Source: Hyphomicrobium sp. CS1GBMeth3
GTDB taxonomy: Bacteria > Pseudomonadota > Alphaproteobacteria > Rhizobiales > Hyphomicrobiaceae
Assembly: GCF_900117455.1 (NCBI RefSeq)
Contig: NZ_FPHO01000002.1
Span: 496,001 to 560,000, forward strand
Length of the DNA: 64,000 bases
Direction of reading: 5' to 3'
Shown: piece by piece, positions 16,087-25,281 of the stretch
Position numbering within the stretch: position 1 is the first letter of the stretch
Layout of the letters: every line of letters starts with the position of its first letter
The notes under the pieces: generated by a model
What the model saw: the letters and a program-made list of their open reading frames with translations, nothing else
Database searches by the model: none
What the model was told of the DNA's origin: nothing
Translations under genes and position numbers: made by a program

Positions 16087-17709
16087 TTAGGCGACGCGGG
16101 GCGGCCGCGAGGGCGGCGGGGCCGGCTTGGGGGTGATGCGCAACCTCGGCTGGCGGGGCGAGGGAGGCGGCGTTGCCTGGCGGTGACGCTCGGCGCCAAG
16201 GGGCTGCAGCGGCGCGACGCTCGCGAGCACGCGCTGCGAAGGGAGCGTGATACTGGCCACGGTGCCCTTGCGCAGCTCCGAGGCGAGTTCGAACGTGCCG
16301 CCGTGCAGCTCGATGAGGCTCTTGACGATGGGAAGGCCGAGCCCGGTTCCGCCTTCTGCCGTCTCGTGGGCGAGCGAGCCCTGGCCGAAGGCCTGAAGGA
16401 CTTTCGGGATCTCATCCTCGGGAATGCCGGGGCCGGTGTCGGTCACGGAGAGCGTCTGGCCTCCGTCCGGCGTCGGTATCACGGTGATGGTGACGGTGCC
16501 GCCCTTGGGCGTGAACTTGATGGCGTTGGAGAGCAGGTTCAGGCAGATCTGGCGCATGGCGCGCACGTCGATCCAAACCTGAGGAAGATCCGGCGCGACG
16601 TGTAGGTCGACATGCAAGCCTTTGCCGTTGGCGCGCAGCGTCAGCAGGCGCTGGCAATCCTGGGCGATGTCACCTAAATGGGCGCGCTCCTCGGTCAGCT
16701 CGTAGCGTCCGGCCTCGATGCGCGACAGGTCGAGGATCTCGTTGATGAGCTGCAGCAGGTGGCTGCCGCTGTCGTAGATGTCGTTCGCGTACTCCTTGTA
16801 GATCGGCGCCGCGTGAGGGCCGAACATCTCGTCCTTCATGACCTCGGAGAAGCCCATGATGGCGTTGAGCGGGGTGCGCAACTCATGGCTCATGGTGGCG
16901 AGGAAGCGGGACTTGGCCTTGCTGCCGGCTTCGGCGCGGCGGCGCGCTTCGTCTGAGAGCAAGCGCTCCTCGTCGAGCTCGGCGATCAGGATGTCCTTCT
17001 GCGCGCGGAAAGCGAGCATCTGCAGCGTGGTTTGCTGGATGCCCTTGGCGAGGAAGATGAAGTAGATGTGGACGCCGACGGCCATCGTCGCGAGCGCATA
17101 GTAGAAGGGCTCCTCCAGCATCAAGAGACGGGCCGAAACCGCAAGCGTCATCGGAATGGTGCCGACATAGAGTAGGCTCATCATCGACGACGTGAACGTC
17201 ATGCGCACGGCGAGCAGCACGATTAGCGACGCGAAGATGAAAACGTGCGAGGAGAACACCGCCTGATCGGCGGGCTGATGCTGAGCGTCGACGCCCACCA
17301 GTGCGAAGCCCGCCCACACCAGGCCCGAGAACAGCTCGGCGAGAATGAAGTTGCGCCGCCAGGCCTTGAGATCCTCGTCGGGGCGCGCATGGGCGACGAA
17401 GCGGCGACAAAGCTCGAGCAGCGTGACCTTGGATGCGATGACCAGCGACAGCCAGAGCAGGCTTTCCGTCCACGGGGCCCAGAACATGGATGCCAGCGCG
17501 AAAATCGCCGCGAGTGCCCAGATGGTGACGGAGGCCGAGAGCTCGTTCCTGGCGAAGATCGCCATGAGCTCGTATTCGAATTCCGGCTTGATGTCGTTGC
17601 CGCGGGACAGGCGTTCGCGCGCGGCCCGAATGTCGCCGTCGGCGCGCTTGCGCGCTTCGTGACGACGCCTCAGGTCGGCGAGAATTTTTTTTCTGGTTTC
17701 TTTGTCCAT
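16087..17709 (-). CDS. membrane sensor histidine kinase (DivJ/PleC/PdhS-like)
   Basis: A 540-residue kinase. A cytoplasmic basic N-terminus is followed by about six transmembrane helices (residues 58-220), then a coiled linker. The H-box MSHELRTPLNAI has H275 as the phospho-acceptor, followed by the MGFSEVMKDEMFGP sequence typical of alphaproteobacterial DivJ/PleC/PdhS kinases. The ATPase domain has N-box NLLSNAIKFTP (N395), G1 DTGPGIPED and G2 GGTGLGLPI. The tail is Pro/Arg-rich. No PAS or receiver domain is seen and no response regulator is adjacent, so its partner (perhaps DivK-like) is unknown. Confidence 0.9.
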   Translation of the reverse strand: MDKETRKKILADLRRRHEARKRADGDIRAARERLSRGNDIKPEFEYELMAIFARNELSASVTIWALAAIFALASMFWAPWTESLLWLSLVIASKVTLLELCRRFVAHARPDEDLKAWRRNFILAELFSGLVWAGFALVGVDAQHQPADQAVFSSHVFIFASLIVLLAVRMTFTSSMMSLLYVGTIPMTLAVSARLLMLEEPFYYALATMAVGVHIYFIFLAKGIQQTTLQMLAFRAQKDILIAELDEERLLSDEARRRAEAGSKAKSRFLATMSHELRTPLNAIMGFSEVMKDEMFGPHAAPIYKEYANDIYDSGSHLLQLINEILDLSRIEAGRYELTEERAHLGDIAQDCQRLLTLRANGKGLHVDLHVAPDLPQVWIDVRAMRQICLNLLSNAIKFTPKGGTVTITVIPTPDGGQTLSVTDTGPGIPEDEIPKVLQAFGQGSLAHETAEGGTGLGLPIVKSLIELHGGTFELASELRKGTVASITLPSQRVLASVAPLQPLGAERHRQATPPPSPRQPRLRITPKPAPPPSRPPRVA

Positions 17710-17948
17710 GCGTCCGCCGCGCAGGAATCACGACGGCCAACACACATCTCCGGTTCCCCGTGCGGCGGGCCCTTGCCGCGCGTCGCGAGAGGGTGATAGG
17801 TCGTGGGTTCTGCCCAAGGCTACTCTTCCCCGGAATTAGCTAACGATGCGTTTACCCGGGCAGCCTGAGACCCGATCTGTTCCCTGGGGAACAGGCGGCC
17901 AGTGCGCGCCGCTGCACGGTGCGAGTAAACGGCCGAGCGGGAGCCGAC

Positions 17949-18707
17949 ATGAAGCTGACAATTATCGGATCGGGCGATGCCTTCGGCTCCGGAGGCCGAC
18001 TCCAGACTTGCTTTCACGTCCGCTGGCGCGGGGGACAGTTCCTGATCGATTGCGGGGCCACCTCACTGACGGGCCTGTTTCGCCAAGATATTGACCCGAA
18101 TGGTGTTTCCACGATTTTTGTAACGCATCTGCACGGCGACCACTTTGGGGGACTGGTGTGGTGGCTGATCCATGCCGTGCATGTGGCGCAGCGCACGGCG
18201 CCGCTCGTCGTCGTAGGGCCAAAGGGCATTGAGGAGCGATTCACGGCGGCGGCCGAGGCTCTGTTTCCCGGCTCGACAACCGTCGAGCGCCGCTTTGACC
18301 TTAGCTTCCGGACCTGGATCGATTTCGAGCCGCTTGCCGAGGGCGGGGTCAAGGTGACGCCGTTCGTCGTCAGCCATCCGTCGGGGGCGACCCCCTATGC
18401 GTTGCGCATCGAGGCGGACGGAAAGACGCTCGCCTTCTCGGGCGATACGGAGTGGGTCGAGAGCCTCGTGTCGGCGGCTCAGAACGCCGATCTCTTCATC
18501 TGCGAGTGCTTCGCCTTCGAGCGTGAGGCTCGCTACCACCTCAACTGGCGCACGATCGAGGCGAACCTCGACCGGCTCGGGGCCAAGCAGGTGCTTCTGA
18601 CCCATCTCGGACCCGAGGCGCTCGCCAATCGGGATGCGATCCGCCACTCGCGCGTCGGTCTGGCCGAGGACGGGCTCGAGATCAGGATCGGGTCCTCCGC
18701 AGGCTGA
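17949..18707 (+). CDS. MBL-fold metallo-hydrolase (RNase Z-like)
   Basis: A 252-residue metallo-beta-lactamase-fold hydrolase. The metal ligands are in THLHGDHFGG (HxHxDH), with further ligands in VVSHPSGATPY, AFSGDTEWVE and LLTHLGPEAL. The N-terminal MKLTIIGSGDAFGSGGRLQTC is typical of the RNase Z/ElaC-related branch. It lacks an obvious exosite, so tRNA 3' processing is uncertain and a small-molecule esterase role is possible. The start at 17949 is chosen because family members begin MKLTIIGSG; an upstream in-frame codon adds a poorly conserved leader. It is divergent from the histidine kinase. Confidence 0.87.
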   Translation: MKLTIIGSGDAFGSGGRLQTCFHVRWRGGQFLIDCGATSLTGLFRQDIDPNGVSTIFVTHLHGDHFGGLVWWLIHAVHVAQRTAPLVVVGPKGIEERFTAAAEALFPGSTTVERRFDLSFRTWIDFEPLAEGGVKVTPFVVSHPSGATPYALRIEADGKTLAFSGDTEWVESLVSAAQNADLFICECFAFEREARYHLNWRTIEANLDRLGAKQVLLTHLGPEALANRDAIRHSRVGLAEDGLEIRIGSSAG

Positions 18708-18814
18708 GATAGGCAAAAGCCGGCCGATCGCCGCCCAAAATCGGTGACATCAGGACAAACTGATGTTACGGAAAGGCGATTATCCGAAATTCCATTTCAA
18801 CCGCGCGGTCTCTC

Positions 18815-19306
18815 ATGCTCGACGACATGGACGTCAAGATCCTGGCCATCCTGCAGGAGGATTGCACGCGACCGGTGGCGGAGATCGGCAAGGAGGTGGG
18901 GCTCTCCACCACGCCCTGCTGGCGGCGCATCCAGAAGCTCGAGGAGCTGGGCGTCATCAAGCGGCGCGTGGCGGTGCTGGACCCGGTCAAGGTCAATGCC
19001 GGCGTCACGGTCTTCATCTCGATCAAGACCGACCAGCACAGCCTGGCCTGGCTCGAGCGCTTTCACAAGGCGGTGGCGGATTTTCCCGAGGTGGTCGAGT
19101 TCTACCGCATGTCGGGCGATGTCGATTACCTCTTGCGCGTCGCGGTGCCGGACATTGCCGCCTATGACGTATTCTACAAGAAGCTGATCTCGAATGTGGA
19201 GATCGCGAAGGTGTCCTCCGCGTTCGCGATGGAGGAGATCAAGCACACCACCGCGCTGCCGCTCACGTTCGCGCGCCCGCCGTCGGAAAAGCGCAAGAGC
19301 GGGTGA
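18815..19306 (+). CDS. Lrp/AsnC family transcriptional regulator
   Basis: A 163-residue DNA-binding regulator. The N-terminal HTH (LDDMDVKILAILQEDCTRPV, then VGLSTTPCWRRIQKLEELGVI) is followed by a RAM ligand-sensing domain from about residue 66 with VEFYRMSGDVDYLLRVAVPD. Such proteins respond to amino acids and often regulate nearby or dispersed amino-acid metabolism genes. The threonine ammonia-lyase about 1.5 kb away is a candidate target by proximity only. The C-terminal tail (about 15 residues) is basic. The ATG at 18815 fits the family start. Confidence 0.93.
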   Translation: MLDDMDVKILAILQEDCTRPVAEIGKEVGLSTTPCWRRIQKLEELGVIKRRVAVLDPVKVNAGVTVFISIKTDQHSLAWLERFHKAVADFPEVVEFYRMSGDVDYLLRVAVPDIAAYDVFYKKLISNVEIAKVSSAFAMEEIKHTTALPLTFARPPSEKRKSG

Positions 19307-19333
19307 TGGTTTCGCCGCTCGCCTGTCGCCTGG

Positions 19334-19729
19334 TCAAACAACCAGATTGAGCCCGGCGAGCAGGAAAGAGAGCAGGGCCGCCAATCCGATCGTCCCTAGA
19401 GTCAGCACCATGCCGAGCGTGCGCAATCGTAAGACGTGCGGTGTCTGCGAAAGTCCGTAGGCATGCAGCAAGCGGCCGGCAAGCAGCGCCAACCCAAGGA
19501 CGTGCAGTACGATCAGGGGCGCCTTGAGGCTCTCGGCGAATGTGAGCATCAGCAGTGCCATCGGCACGTACTCGGCGAAATTCGCGTGAACGCGCGACCG
19601 CCGCAACAACTCTGCGCTTTCGCCGACACCGATCTCGACCCGCGCCTCGCGGCGTTGCGTGATGACGCGTGCCGACAGCAGTAGGAACAGAAACGCAAGC
19701 AGCGATGCGGAAAATGCCGTGACGGGCAT
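19334..19729 (-). CDS. MAPEG family membrane protein
   Basis: A 131-residue four-helix membrane protein of the MAPEG superfamily (eicosanoid/glutathione metabolism related). The diagnostic region RRSRVHANFAEYVPMALLML carries the conserved N, E and P of the second helix, followed by LLAGRLLHAYGL. In bacteria these proteins usually have unassigned glutathione-dependent or scaffold roles. GGAGAAGGAG precedes the ATG at optimal distance. It is convergent with the Lrp gene, 27 bp between stops. Confidence 0.88.
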   Translation of the reverse strand: MPVTAFSASLLAFLFLLLSARVITQRREARVEIGVGESAELLRRSRVHANFAEYVPMALLMLTFAESLKAPLIVLHVLGLALLAGRLLHAYGLSQTPHVLRLRTLGMVLTLGTIGLAALLSFLLAGLNLVV

Positions 19730-19813
19730 GGCTCCTTCTCCCGGGTTCAGGGCTCGATAGGATCGATCATGCCCGGGATTCTGGATCGATTCGCGACATC
19801 GTCCGCAGGGATC

Positions 19814-20704
19814 CTATTTTTTGCGCGAAACTGGTGCGGGAAGGCGCGCGATAAGGCTCGAGGTATCCCAGCGAGAGCCGCCCAGCTTCTGCACCTCGGC
19901 GTAGTAGCGGTCGACCAGCTCGGTGACGGGCAGCGCCGCGCCGTTGTGGCGCGCTTCTGCGAGGCAGATGCCGAGGTCCTTGCGCATCCAGTCGACGGCG
20001 AAGCCGAAATCGAAGCGGCGCGCGTGCATGGTCTGCCAGCGGTTCTCCATCTGCCAGGATTGCGCGGCGCCTTTCGAGATGGTGTCGATGACCGCCGCCA
20101 CGTCGAGACCGGCGTTCTCGGCGAAGGCGATGGCTTCCGACAGTCCCTGCAACAGGCCCGCGATGGCGATCTGGTTGACCATTTTGGCGAGCTGGCCAGA
20201 GCCCGCCGGTCCCATCAAACGCACGGCCTTGGCGAACGAGCGGATCACGGGCTCGGCCGCACGAAAGGGCTCTTCGTCGCCGCCGCACATGACGGTGAGC
20301 TGGCCTTGCTCGGCGCCGGCCTGGCCGCCAGACACCGGCGCATCGAGGAACGACAGGCCGCGCTTTGCGGCTTCGGCATGCAACTCGCGAGCGGCGTCGG
20401 CGGATGCCGTCGTGTGATCGATGAAGATGGCGCCGGGACGCATGGTGGTAAACGCGCCGTTAGGACCGATCGTCACCTGGCGGAGGTCATCGTCATTGCC
20501 GACACAGGCGAAAACGAGGTCGGCGCCATCTGCGGCAGCGGCGGGCGTTGGATGATGCGTGCCTGCGCCGTAAGATGCGACCCAGGTTTCTGCTTTGGCG
20601 CCATTGCGATTATAGACCGCGAGCGTGTGGCCACCCCTGGTCAACAGGTGTCCGGCCATGGGATAGCCCATGACGCCCAAGCCGATCCATGCCACTTTAG
20701 CCAT
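19814..20704 (-). CDS. NAD(P)-dependent 3-hydroxyisobutyrate dehydrogenase-family oxidoreductase
   Basis: A 296-residue beta-hydroxyacid dehydrogenase. The N-terminal Rossmann motif VAWIGLGVMGYPMAGHLL is followed by the substrate-side DAPVSGGQAGAEQGQL and the catalytic lysine in GSGQLAKMVNQI. The all-alpha C-terminal domain carries the WQMENRW and KDLGICLAEA segments. Members reduce or oxidise 3-hydroxyisobutyrate, tartronate semialdehyde, glyoxylate or similar; the exact substrate is not clear. AGGGG precedes the ATG. It is divergent from the threonine ammonia-lyase gene with 97 bp between starts. Confidence 0.9.
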   Translation of the reverse strand: MAKVAWIGLGVMGYPMAGHLLTRGGHTLAVYNRNGAKAETWVASYGAGTHHPTPAAAADGADLVFACVGNDDDLRQVTIGPNGAFTTMRPGAIFIDHTTASADAARELHAEAAKRGLSFLDAPVSGGQAGAEQGQLTVMCGGDEEPFRAAEPVIRSFAKAVRLMGPAGSGQLAKMVNQIAIAGLLQGLSEAIAFAENAGLDVAAVIDTISKGAAQSWQMENRWQTMHARRFDFGFAVDWMRKDLGICLAEARHNGAALPVTELVDRYYAEVQKLGGSRWDTSSLIARLPAPVSRKK

Positions 20705-20801
20705 GCGTTTGATCCCCTGATCTCTCCGGGGAGCGTTGTATCGGATTGGCCCCGGGCCTCAACCCCTCTCAACGCCGCGCATTCTCGAGACCAAGGACCC
20801 T

Positions 20802-22043
20802 ATGGCCGACAGCACGGACACGAAGACTGCTGTCACGCTGGATGATGTCCGGCGTGCCTCAAAGGTAATCGAGGGCGCCGTCGTGCATACGCCCTTCGAT
20901 CGCAGCAGGACACTCAGCCACGACCTTGGCGCCGACATCTGGCTCAAGTTCGAGAACCTTCAGTTCACGTCCTCGTACAAGGAGCGCGGGGCGCTCGTTC
21001 GCCTCTCGGCGTTGAGCGAAGCCGAGCGCAAACGTGGCGTCATCGCCATGTCGGCCGGCAATCACGCCCAGGGCGTTTCCTATCACGCAGGGCGGCTCGG
21101 CATTCCGGCAACCATCGTCATGCCCGAGGGCACGCCGGCCGTGAAGGCCGAGAACACCAAGCGATGGGGCGCGCGTGTGATCCTCGAAGGCAAGACACTC
21201 GAGGACGCGGCGCGCTTCGCGCATGCTTATGGCAAAGAGCATGGGCTGGTGTTCGTGCATCCGTTCAACGACCTGCTGGTGATCGCGGGGCAGGGCACGG
21301 TGGCGCTCGAGATTCTCGCGGACGTGCCGGATCTCGACGTGCTGCTGGTTCCGGTCGGCGGCGGTGGGTTGATCGCGGGCATGGCGGTCGCGGCCAAGGC
21401 GCTGAAGCCCGACATCGAGATCGTCGGCGTCGAGGCGGCGCTTTATCCTTCCGTCTACAACATCATCAAAGGCACGCAGATGCCGGCGCGTGGCGACACG
21501 CTGGCCGAGGGCATCGCGGTTGCCAATCCCGGCGATGTCACGTGCGAGATCATCTCGCGGCTCGTCGACGACATCGTGCTCGTCAGCGAGACCGATCTCG
21601 AACGGGCGACCTTCGCGCTGCTCATGATCGAGAAGACGGTGGTGGAAGGCGCGGGCGCGGCCGGCCTCGCTGCCATGATGGCCGATCGGCAGCGCTGGAA
21701 GGGGCGCAAAGTCGGGCTCGTGCTGACCGGCGGCAACATCGATCCGCGTTTGCTTGCCAGCGTGCTGACGCGCGAGCTTGCGCGCGAAGGTCGCTTGTCG
21801 CGGCTCACCATCGACATTCCGGACCGGCCGGGCGAGCTCTCGCGCGTGTCGGGCGTGCTGGGTCAGGCCGGCGCCAATATCATCGAGGTCTATCACCAGC
21901 GCGTGTTCACGGATCTGCCGGCCAAGGGAACCGAGCTCAATCTCGTCATCGAAACCCGGGACAAGTCGCATTTGGAAGGCGTGTTGGCGCAACTTGAGGC
22001 GAAGGGCTACCGGGTGGTCGTCAAGGCTGCGCAGGCGGGGTAG
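20802..22043 (+). CDS. ilvA: threonine ammonia-lyase with C-terminal ACT domain
   Basis: A 413-residue PLP enzyme converting threonine to 2-oxobutanoate and ammonia. The PLP lysine lies in FTSSYKERGAL, the phosphate-binding SAGNHAQGVSYHA follows, and the glycine loop is PVGGGGLIAGMAVA. A single ACT domain (from about residue 335, LTIDIPDRPGELSRVSGVLG) gives allosteric control. Size and one ACT domain are like the short TdcB/IlvA2 form rather than the long two-ACT biosynthetic IlvA. The start at 20802 (MADSTDTK) is preferred; upstream in-frame sequence lacks conservation signs. Confidence 0.92.
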   Translation: MADSTDTKTAVTLDDVRRASKVIEGAVVHTPFDRSRTLSHDLGADIWLKFENLQFTSSYKERGALVRLSALSEAERKRGVIAMSAGNHAQGVSYHAGRLGIPATIVMPEGTPAVKAENTKRWGARVILEGKTLEDAARFAHAYGKEHGLVFVHPFNDLLVIAGQGTVALEILADVPDLDVLLVPVGGGGLIAGMAVAAKALKPDIEIVGVEAALYPSVYNIIKGTQMPARGDTLAEGIAVANPGDVTCEIISRLVDDIVLVSETDLERATFALLMIEKTVVEGAGAAGLAAMMADRQRWKGRKVGLVLTGGNIDPRLLASVLTRELAREGRLSRLTIDIPDRPGELSRVSGVLGQAGANIIEVYHQRVFTDLPAKGTELNLVIETRDKSHLEGVLAQLEAKGYRVVVKAAQAG

Positions 22044-22053
22044 AGCCATCGCT

Positions 22054-22545
22054 TCAACCCGCCAAGATTTCGTCGAGTAGCGTCAGGGCTTCGGCCAGCG
22101 CGCGCTCGCGATTGGCCTCGCGTGAGGTTTTGCGCGAGGCGATCTTCACATGCCGAGTGTGCCCGCCGCGCGTCGTCGCCGCGATGTGCATGAGGCCCAC
22201 CGGATTGCCGTCCTCGTCCGGCTCTGGACCGATGACGCCGGTCACGGCAACGGCGACGTGGGCGCCGCTCGCCTTGAGTGCGCTGACCGCCATGCGCAAG
22301 GCGACTTCGCGGCTTACGGCCGTGTGCTGCGCAATCAAAGCGGGCGGAATGGCCAAGAGAGCCGACTTGCATGTCTTCGTGTAGGTGACGAAGCCGCCGT
22401 AGAAACACGTGCCGGCACCCGGCGCGTCCGCCAGCAGCGTGGCCAAGGCGCCCGCTGTGCAGGATTCGGCGGTGACGATGGCGAGGCCCTTATCCTCGGC
22501 ACGTTTGATGACGGCGGCGGCTTTCTTTTCCAACTTCGACGACAC
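22054..22545 (-). CDS. CinA C-terminal-domain family protein (nicotinamide-nucleotide amidase-like)
   Basis: A protein of about 163 residues equivalent to the stand-alone CinA C-terminal domain (PncC), which deamidates nicotinamide mononucleotide in the pyridine nucleotide cycle. Visible motifs are LAIVTAESCTAGALATLLAD, then YGGFVTYTKTCK, AVSREVALRMA and VAVTGVIGPEPDEDGNPVG. The 5' end is uncertain. The GTG at 22545 gives the normal family length; the ATG at 22608 adds 21 residues but shares its CATG with the start of the divergent DUF421 gene and lacks a ribosome-binding site. Confidence 0.88.
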   Translation of the reverse strand: MSSKLEKKAAAVIKRAEDKGLAIVTAESCTAGALATLLADAPGAGTCFYGGFVTYTKTCKSALLAIPPALIAQHTAVSREVALRMAVSALKASGAHVAVAVTGVIGPEPDEDGNPVGLMHIAATTRGGHTRHVKIASRKTSREANRERALAEALTLLDEILAG

Positions 22546-22606
22546 GTTCGCAGAACGGATTGTGTGGGCTTGGCGTTCCTTTGGTCTGGCAACCAAGGGG
22601 TGCGTC

Positions 22607-23092
22607 ATGAGTATCGACTGGAGCGGGATCTTTGTTCCGAGCCTCGGACTGCTCGAGGTGTTCGTGCGCGGTACGATCATCTATCTCGCGATGTTCGCCA
22701 TCCTGCGCTTTGGCGCTCGGCGGCAGGCAGGACAGTTCGGCCCGGCCGACCTTCTCGTCATCGTGCTGATCGCCGACGCGGCCCAGAACGGTCTCGGAAA
22801 AGAGTACGGGTCCGTCACTGAGGCCATCGTTCTGGTGCTGACCATCGTGTTCTGGGAGTACGTCATCGACTGGCTGAAGTGGCGTGTTCCAGCGCTGCGG
22901 TCAGTGCTGACGGCGCCGCCGCTGACGCTGGTCGAGAACGGACGTGTGGTGCCGGCTGCGCTACGGCACGAATCGCTGACGGAGGACGAGTTGATGGGTC
23001 AGCTGCGCGAGCGGGAGGTCGAGGACGTGCGCGACGTCAAGCTTGCGCGTCTCGAAGGGGACGGCCGCATCAGCGTGCTGAAAAACAAATAG
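22607..23092 (+). CDS. DUF421 (YetF-like) membrane protein
   Basis: A 161-residue protein with three hydrophobic N-terminal helices (about residues 13-90) and a cytoplasmic C-terminal DUF421 domain. Recognisable features are MFAILRFGARRQAGQFGPAD, then LIADAAQNGL and the C-terminal LTEDELMGQLREREVEDVRD, all typical of the YetF/YcaP family of unknown function. AAGGGG lies 6 nt before the ATG. Its start is back-to-back with the cinA-like gene and its stop is convergent with the large minus-strand operon. Confidence 0.9.
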   Translation: MSIDWSGIFVPSLGLLEVFVRGTIIYLAMFAILRFGARRQAGQFGPADLLVIVLIADAAQNGLGKEYGSVTEAIVLVLTIVFWEYVIDWLKWRVPALRSVLTAPPLTLVENGRVVPAALRHESLTEDELMGQLREREVEDVRDVKLARLEGDGRISVLKNK

Positions 23093-23112
23093 TCGCTGAC
23101 GGCGCGAGTGCG

Positions 23113-25233
23113 CTAGCGACCCTCGCGCCACCAAGCCATGGCCATCAGTGCGAGCAGCGCGGCGAGGGCGAGGAAGCCGGTGAACATCGGCGTCAGCTTG
23201 ACGCCCTTGGTCACGTAGGCTTCACGGTCGCGCAGGCCCATCCATCCGGAGCCGGCGAGAACGCGTGCCCCCGACATGAGCGAGACGCGCGGGAGCGCTA
23301 CGGCCGAGCCTGCGCTTGCGGCGTCGGTGCGGGTCCAGAACACGCCCCCGCCCGTCTGCTCGATCAGCGGCTTCAGCTTGCGGTCCGTCGCCACGACCTC
23401 GCTCATCTCGCGCGGATCCTCGATGCCGGCGTGGGCGACGGCGGTCAGCGGACCCGAGGATGATTGGCTCTCTGCCTTGTAAAGGCCGGGCAGCTTGACA
23501 TCGATGGTCGCGCGCCAGACGCCGGGGCGTTCGCGCTCGAGCTTCACCTCGCTGCGCTCGCCGCCAGGACCCGAAACGGTGACCGGCTGCACGCTATCCT
23601 CGAGTGTGCGCCGCTCGAGCGTGAGCTTCAGGCCGCGCGCGGAGGCGACGAGCCGCTCCTCCTCAAGGTCCGGCTCCTTCATCAGCCAATGCGAGAGGCG
23701 TCGCAGCAGATCCGTGTGCGGGCCGCCGCCGTCGTAGCCACGGGCCCAAAGCCACGCGTGATCTGACGTGAGAAGCGCAACGCGGCCCTTGCCCTTGCGG
23801 TCGAGCACCAGGAGGGGCTGGTTCTCTGCACCCTGCATGACGATGCGGCCGCGGTCGGGGCGCACCTCGGCTTGGCGGAACCAATGGCCCCAACTCGCCG
23901 GGCGGTTCGGCGTGGCCGCGTTCGCGCCTTGGAGATTCTGCGTCACCGGATGGCGGAAGCCTTCCTCCGTGATCGCGGCGCGGAACGGCTGCTCGATGAC
24001 GCGGCCGGTAGGTGCTGCCGGCAGAATGGGCGACAGCGGTGTGCGGTAGAGGCTCGTTAGGCCCGCGTAGTCGTCGCCGGCCGCGACGAGCACGGCGCCG
24101 CCGTGCCCTTCCACGTAACGGGCGATGTTGTCGTAGTAGGCGAGTTGCAGGATGCCGCGGTGCTCGTAGCGATCGAAGATGATCAGGTCGAAGTCGCGGA
24201 TCTTGTCCGAGAACAGCTCCTTGGTCGGGAAGGCGATCAGCGAGAGCTGGTTGATCGGTGTGCCGTCCTGCTTCTCGGGCGGGCGCAGAATCGTGAAATG
24301 CACGAGGTCGACGGCAGCGTCGGATTTCAGGAGGTTGCGCCAGGTGCGCTCACCGGCATGGGGCTCACCCGAGACCAGGAGCACTCGCAGGTTCTCGCGC
24401 ACGCCTTCGGCGACGATGACGACGCGGTTGTTGGCGGGTGTCAGCTCACCGGGCGCGGTCTCAAGCTCGACCTCGAGGATATTGGTGCCGGCGTGCGGGA
24501 ACGGCATCTCGATGGTGACCGGCTCGTCGATGGACGCCGTGCGGTGCTCGTCGGGGCGGCCTTCGCGGCGCACGCGCAGCGAAACCGGGCTGCCGGAGCC
24601 GGCGCCACGCCCGGCCTCACGCACGGCGACCTTGATGTCGCGCGATTGGCCGACGAGGCCGTAGCGCGGGGCCTCGATGGTCTCGATGCGGCGGTCGAAC
24701 TCGCCCGGCGTGCCGGTGAGAAGGGCATGCACCGGCGCGTCGAAGCCGAGTGCGGCTGTCGACTTCGGGATGTCGTGCACCTGCCCATCGGTGACGAAGA
24801 CCACGCCTGCGATGCGATCGGGTGGCGTGGAGGTCAGCGCCGAGTTGAGCGCCGCGAAGAGCTGCGTGCCTTGCGCCGTCGTACCGTCCGCCTTCGCGGA
24901 TGACGCCCACTTGATTTCGAGGTTCTTGATCTTGCCGAGGCGCTGTTCCAGGTCGGCACGGATGGCCGCCTTCTGCTCCGGCCGTTTTTCGAGCGCCTGG
25001 CTCGTGCTTTCGTCGACCACGACGAGGGCGATGTTGGCGAGGCTTTCGCGCTCCTCTTCGCGTAGCGTCGGATTCAGGAGCGCGGCAATCAAGGCTGCAA
25101 GCGCGGCACCGCGCCAAAGAGCGCCCCGGCTTCTGCGGAAGATGAGCATGGCGACGAGCAGCATCGCGGCAATGCCCGCCGCCCAGATGAGCGGCAAGGG
25201 AACCAGCGGCGCGAACTCGATCGACCAGTTCAT
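23113..25233 (-). CDS. membrane protein with glutamine-amidotransferase-like domain (last gene of MoxR operon)
   Basis: A 706-residue protein with two N-terminal helices (residues 12-60), a von Willebrand-like region (IALVVVDESTSQ, then GVVFVTDGQVHD) and an Ig-like stretch. A class I GATase-like fold follows (DFDLIIFDRYEHRGIL, GGAVLVAAGDDYAG), and one transmembrane helix closes the protein. The catalytic Cys/His/Glu triad of true amidotransferases is not evident, so it is probably a structural or binding version. AGGAG precedes the ATG, 48 bp after the BatA/DUF4159 gene. The family occurs at the end of MoxR-DUF58 operons; the client pathway is unknown. Confidence 0.85.
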   Translation of the reverse strand: MNWSIEFAPLVPLPLIWAAGIAAMLLVAMLIFRRSRGALWRGAALAALIAALLNPTLREEERESLANIALVVVDESTSQALEKRPEQKAAIRADLEQRLGKIKNLEIKWASSAKADGTTAQGTQLFAALNSALTSTPPDRIAGVVFVTDGQVHDIPKSTAALGFDAPVHALLTGTPGEFDRRIETIEAPRYGLVGQSRDIKVAVREAGRGAGSGSPVSLRVRREGRPDEHRTASIDEPVTIEMPFPHAGTNILEVELETAPGELTPANNRVVIVAEGVRENLRVLLVSGEPHAGERTWRNLLKSDAAVDLVHFTILRPPEKQDGTPINQLSLIAFPTKELFSDKIRDFDLIIFDRYEHRGILQLAYYDNIARYVEGHGGAVLVAAGDDYAGLTSLYRTPLSPILPAAPTGRVIEQPFRAAITEEGFRHPVTQNLQGANAATPNRPASWGHWFRQAEVRPDRGRIVMQGAENQPLLVLDRKGKGRVALLTSDHAWLWARGYDGGGPHTDLLRRLSHWLMKEPDLEEERLVASARGLKLTLERRTLEDSVQPVTVSGPGGERSEVKLERERPGVWRATIDVKLPGLYKAESQSSSGPLTAVAHAGIEDPREMSEVVATDRKLKPLIEQTGGGVFWTRTDAASAGSAVALPRVSLMSGARVLAGSGWMGLRDREAYVTKGVKLTPMFTGFLALAALLALMAMAWWREGR

Positions 25234-25281
25234 TCCATTCTCCTCACGCGGGCCGGGTTCTGACCGGCCGGCGCGGTGTGG

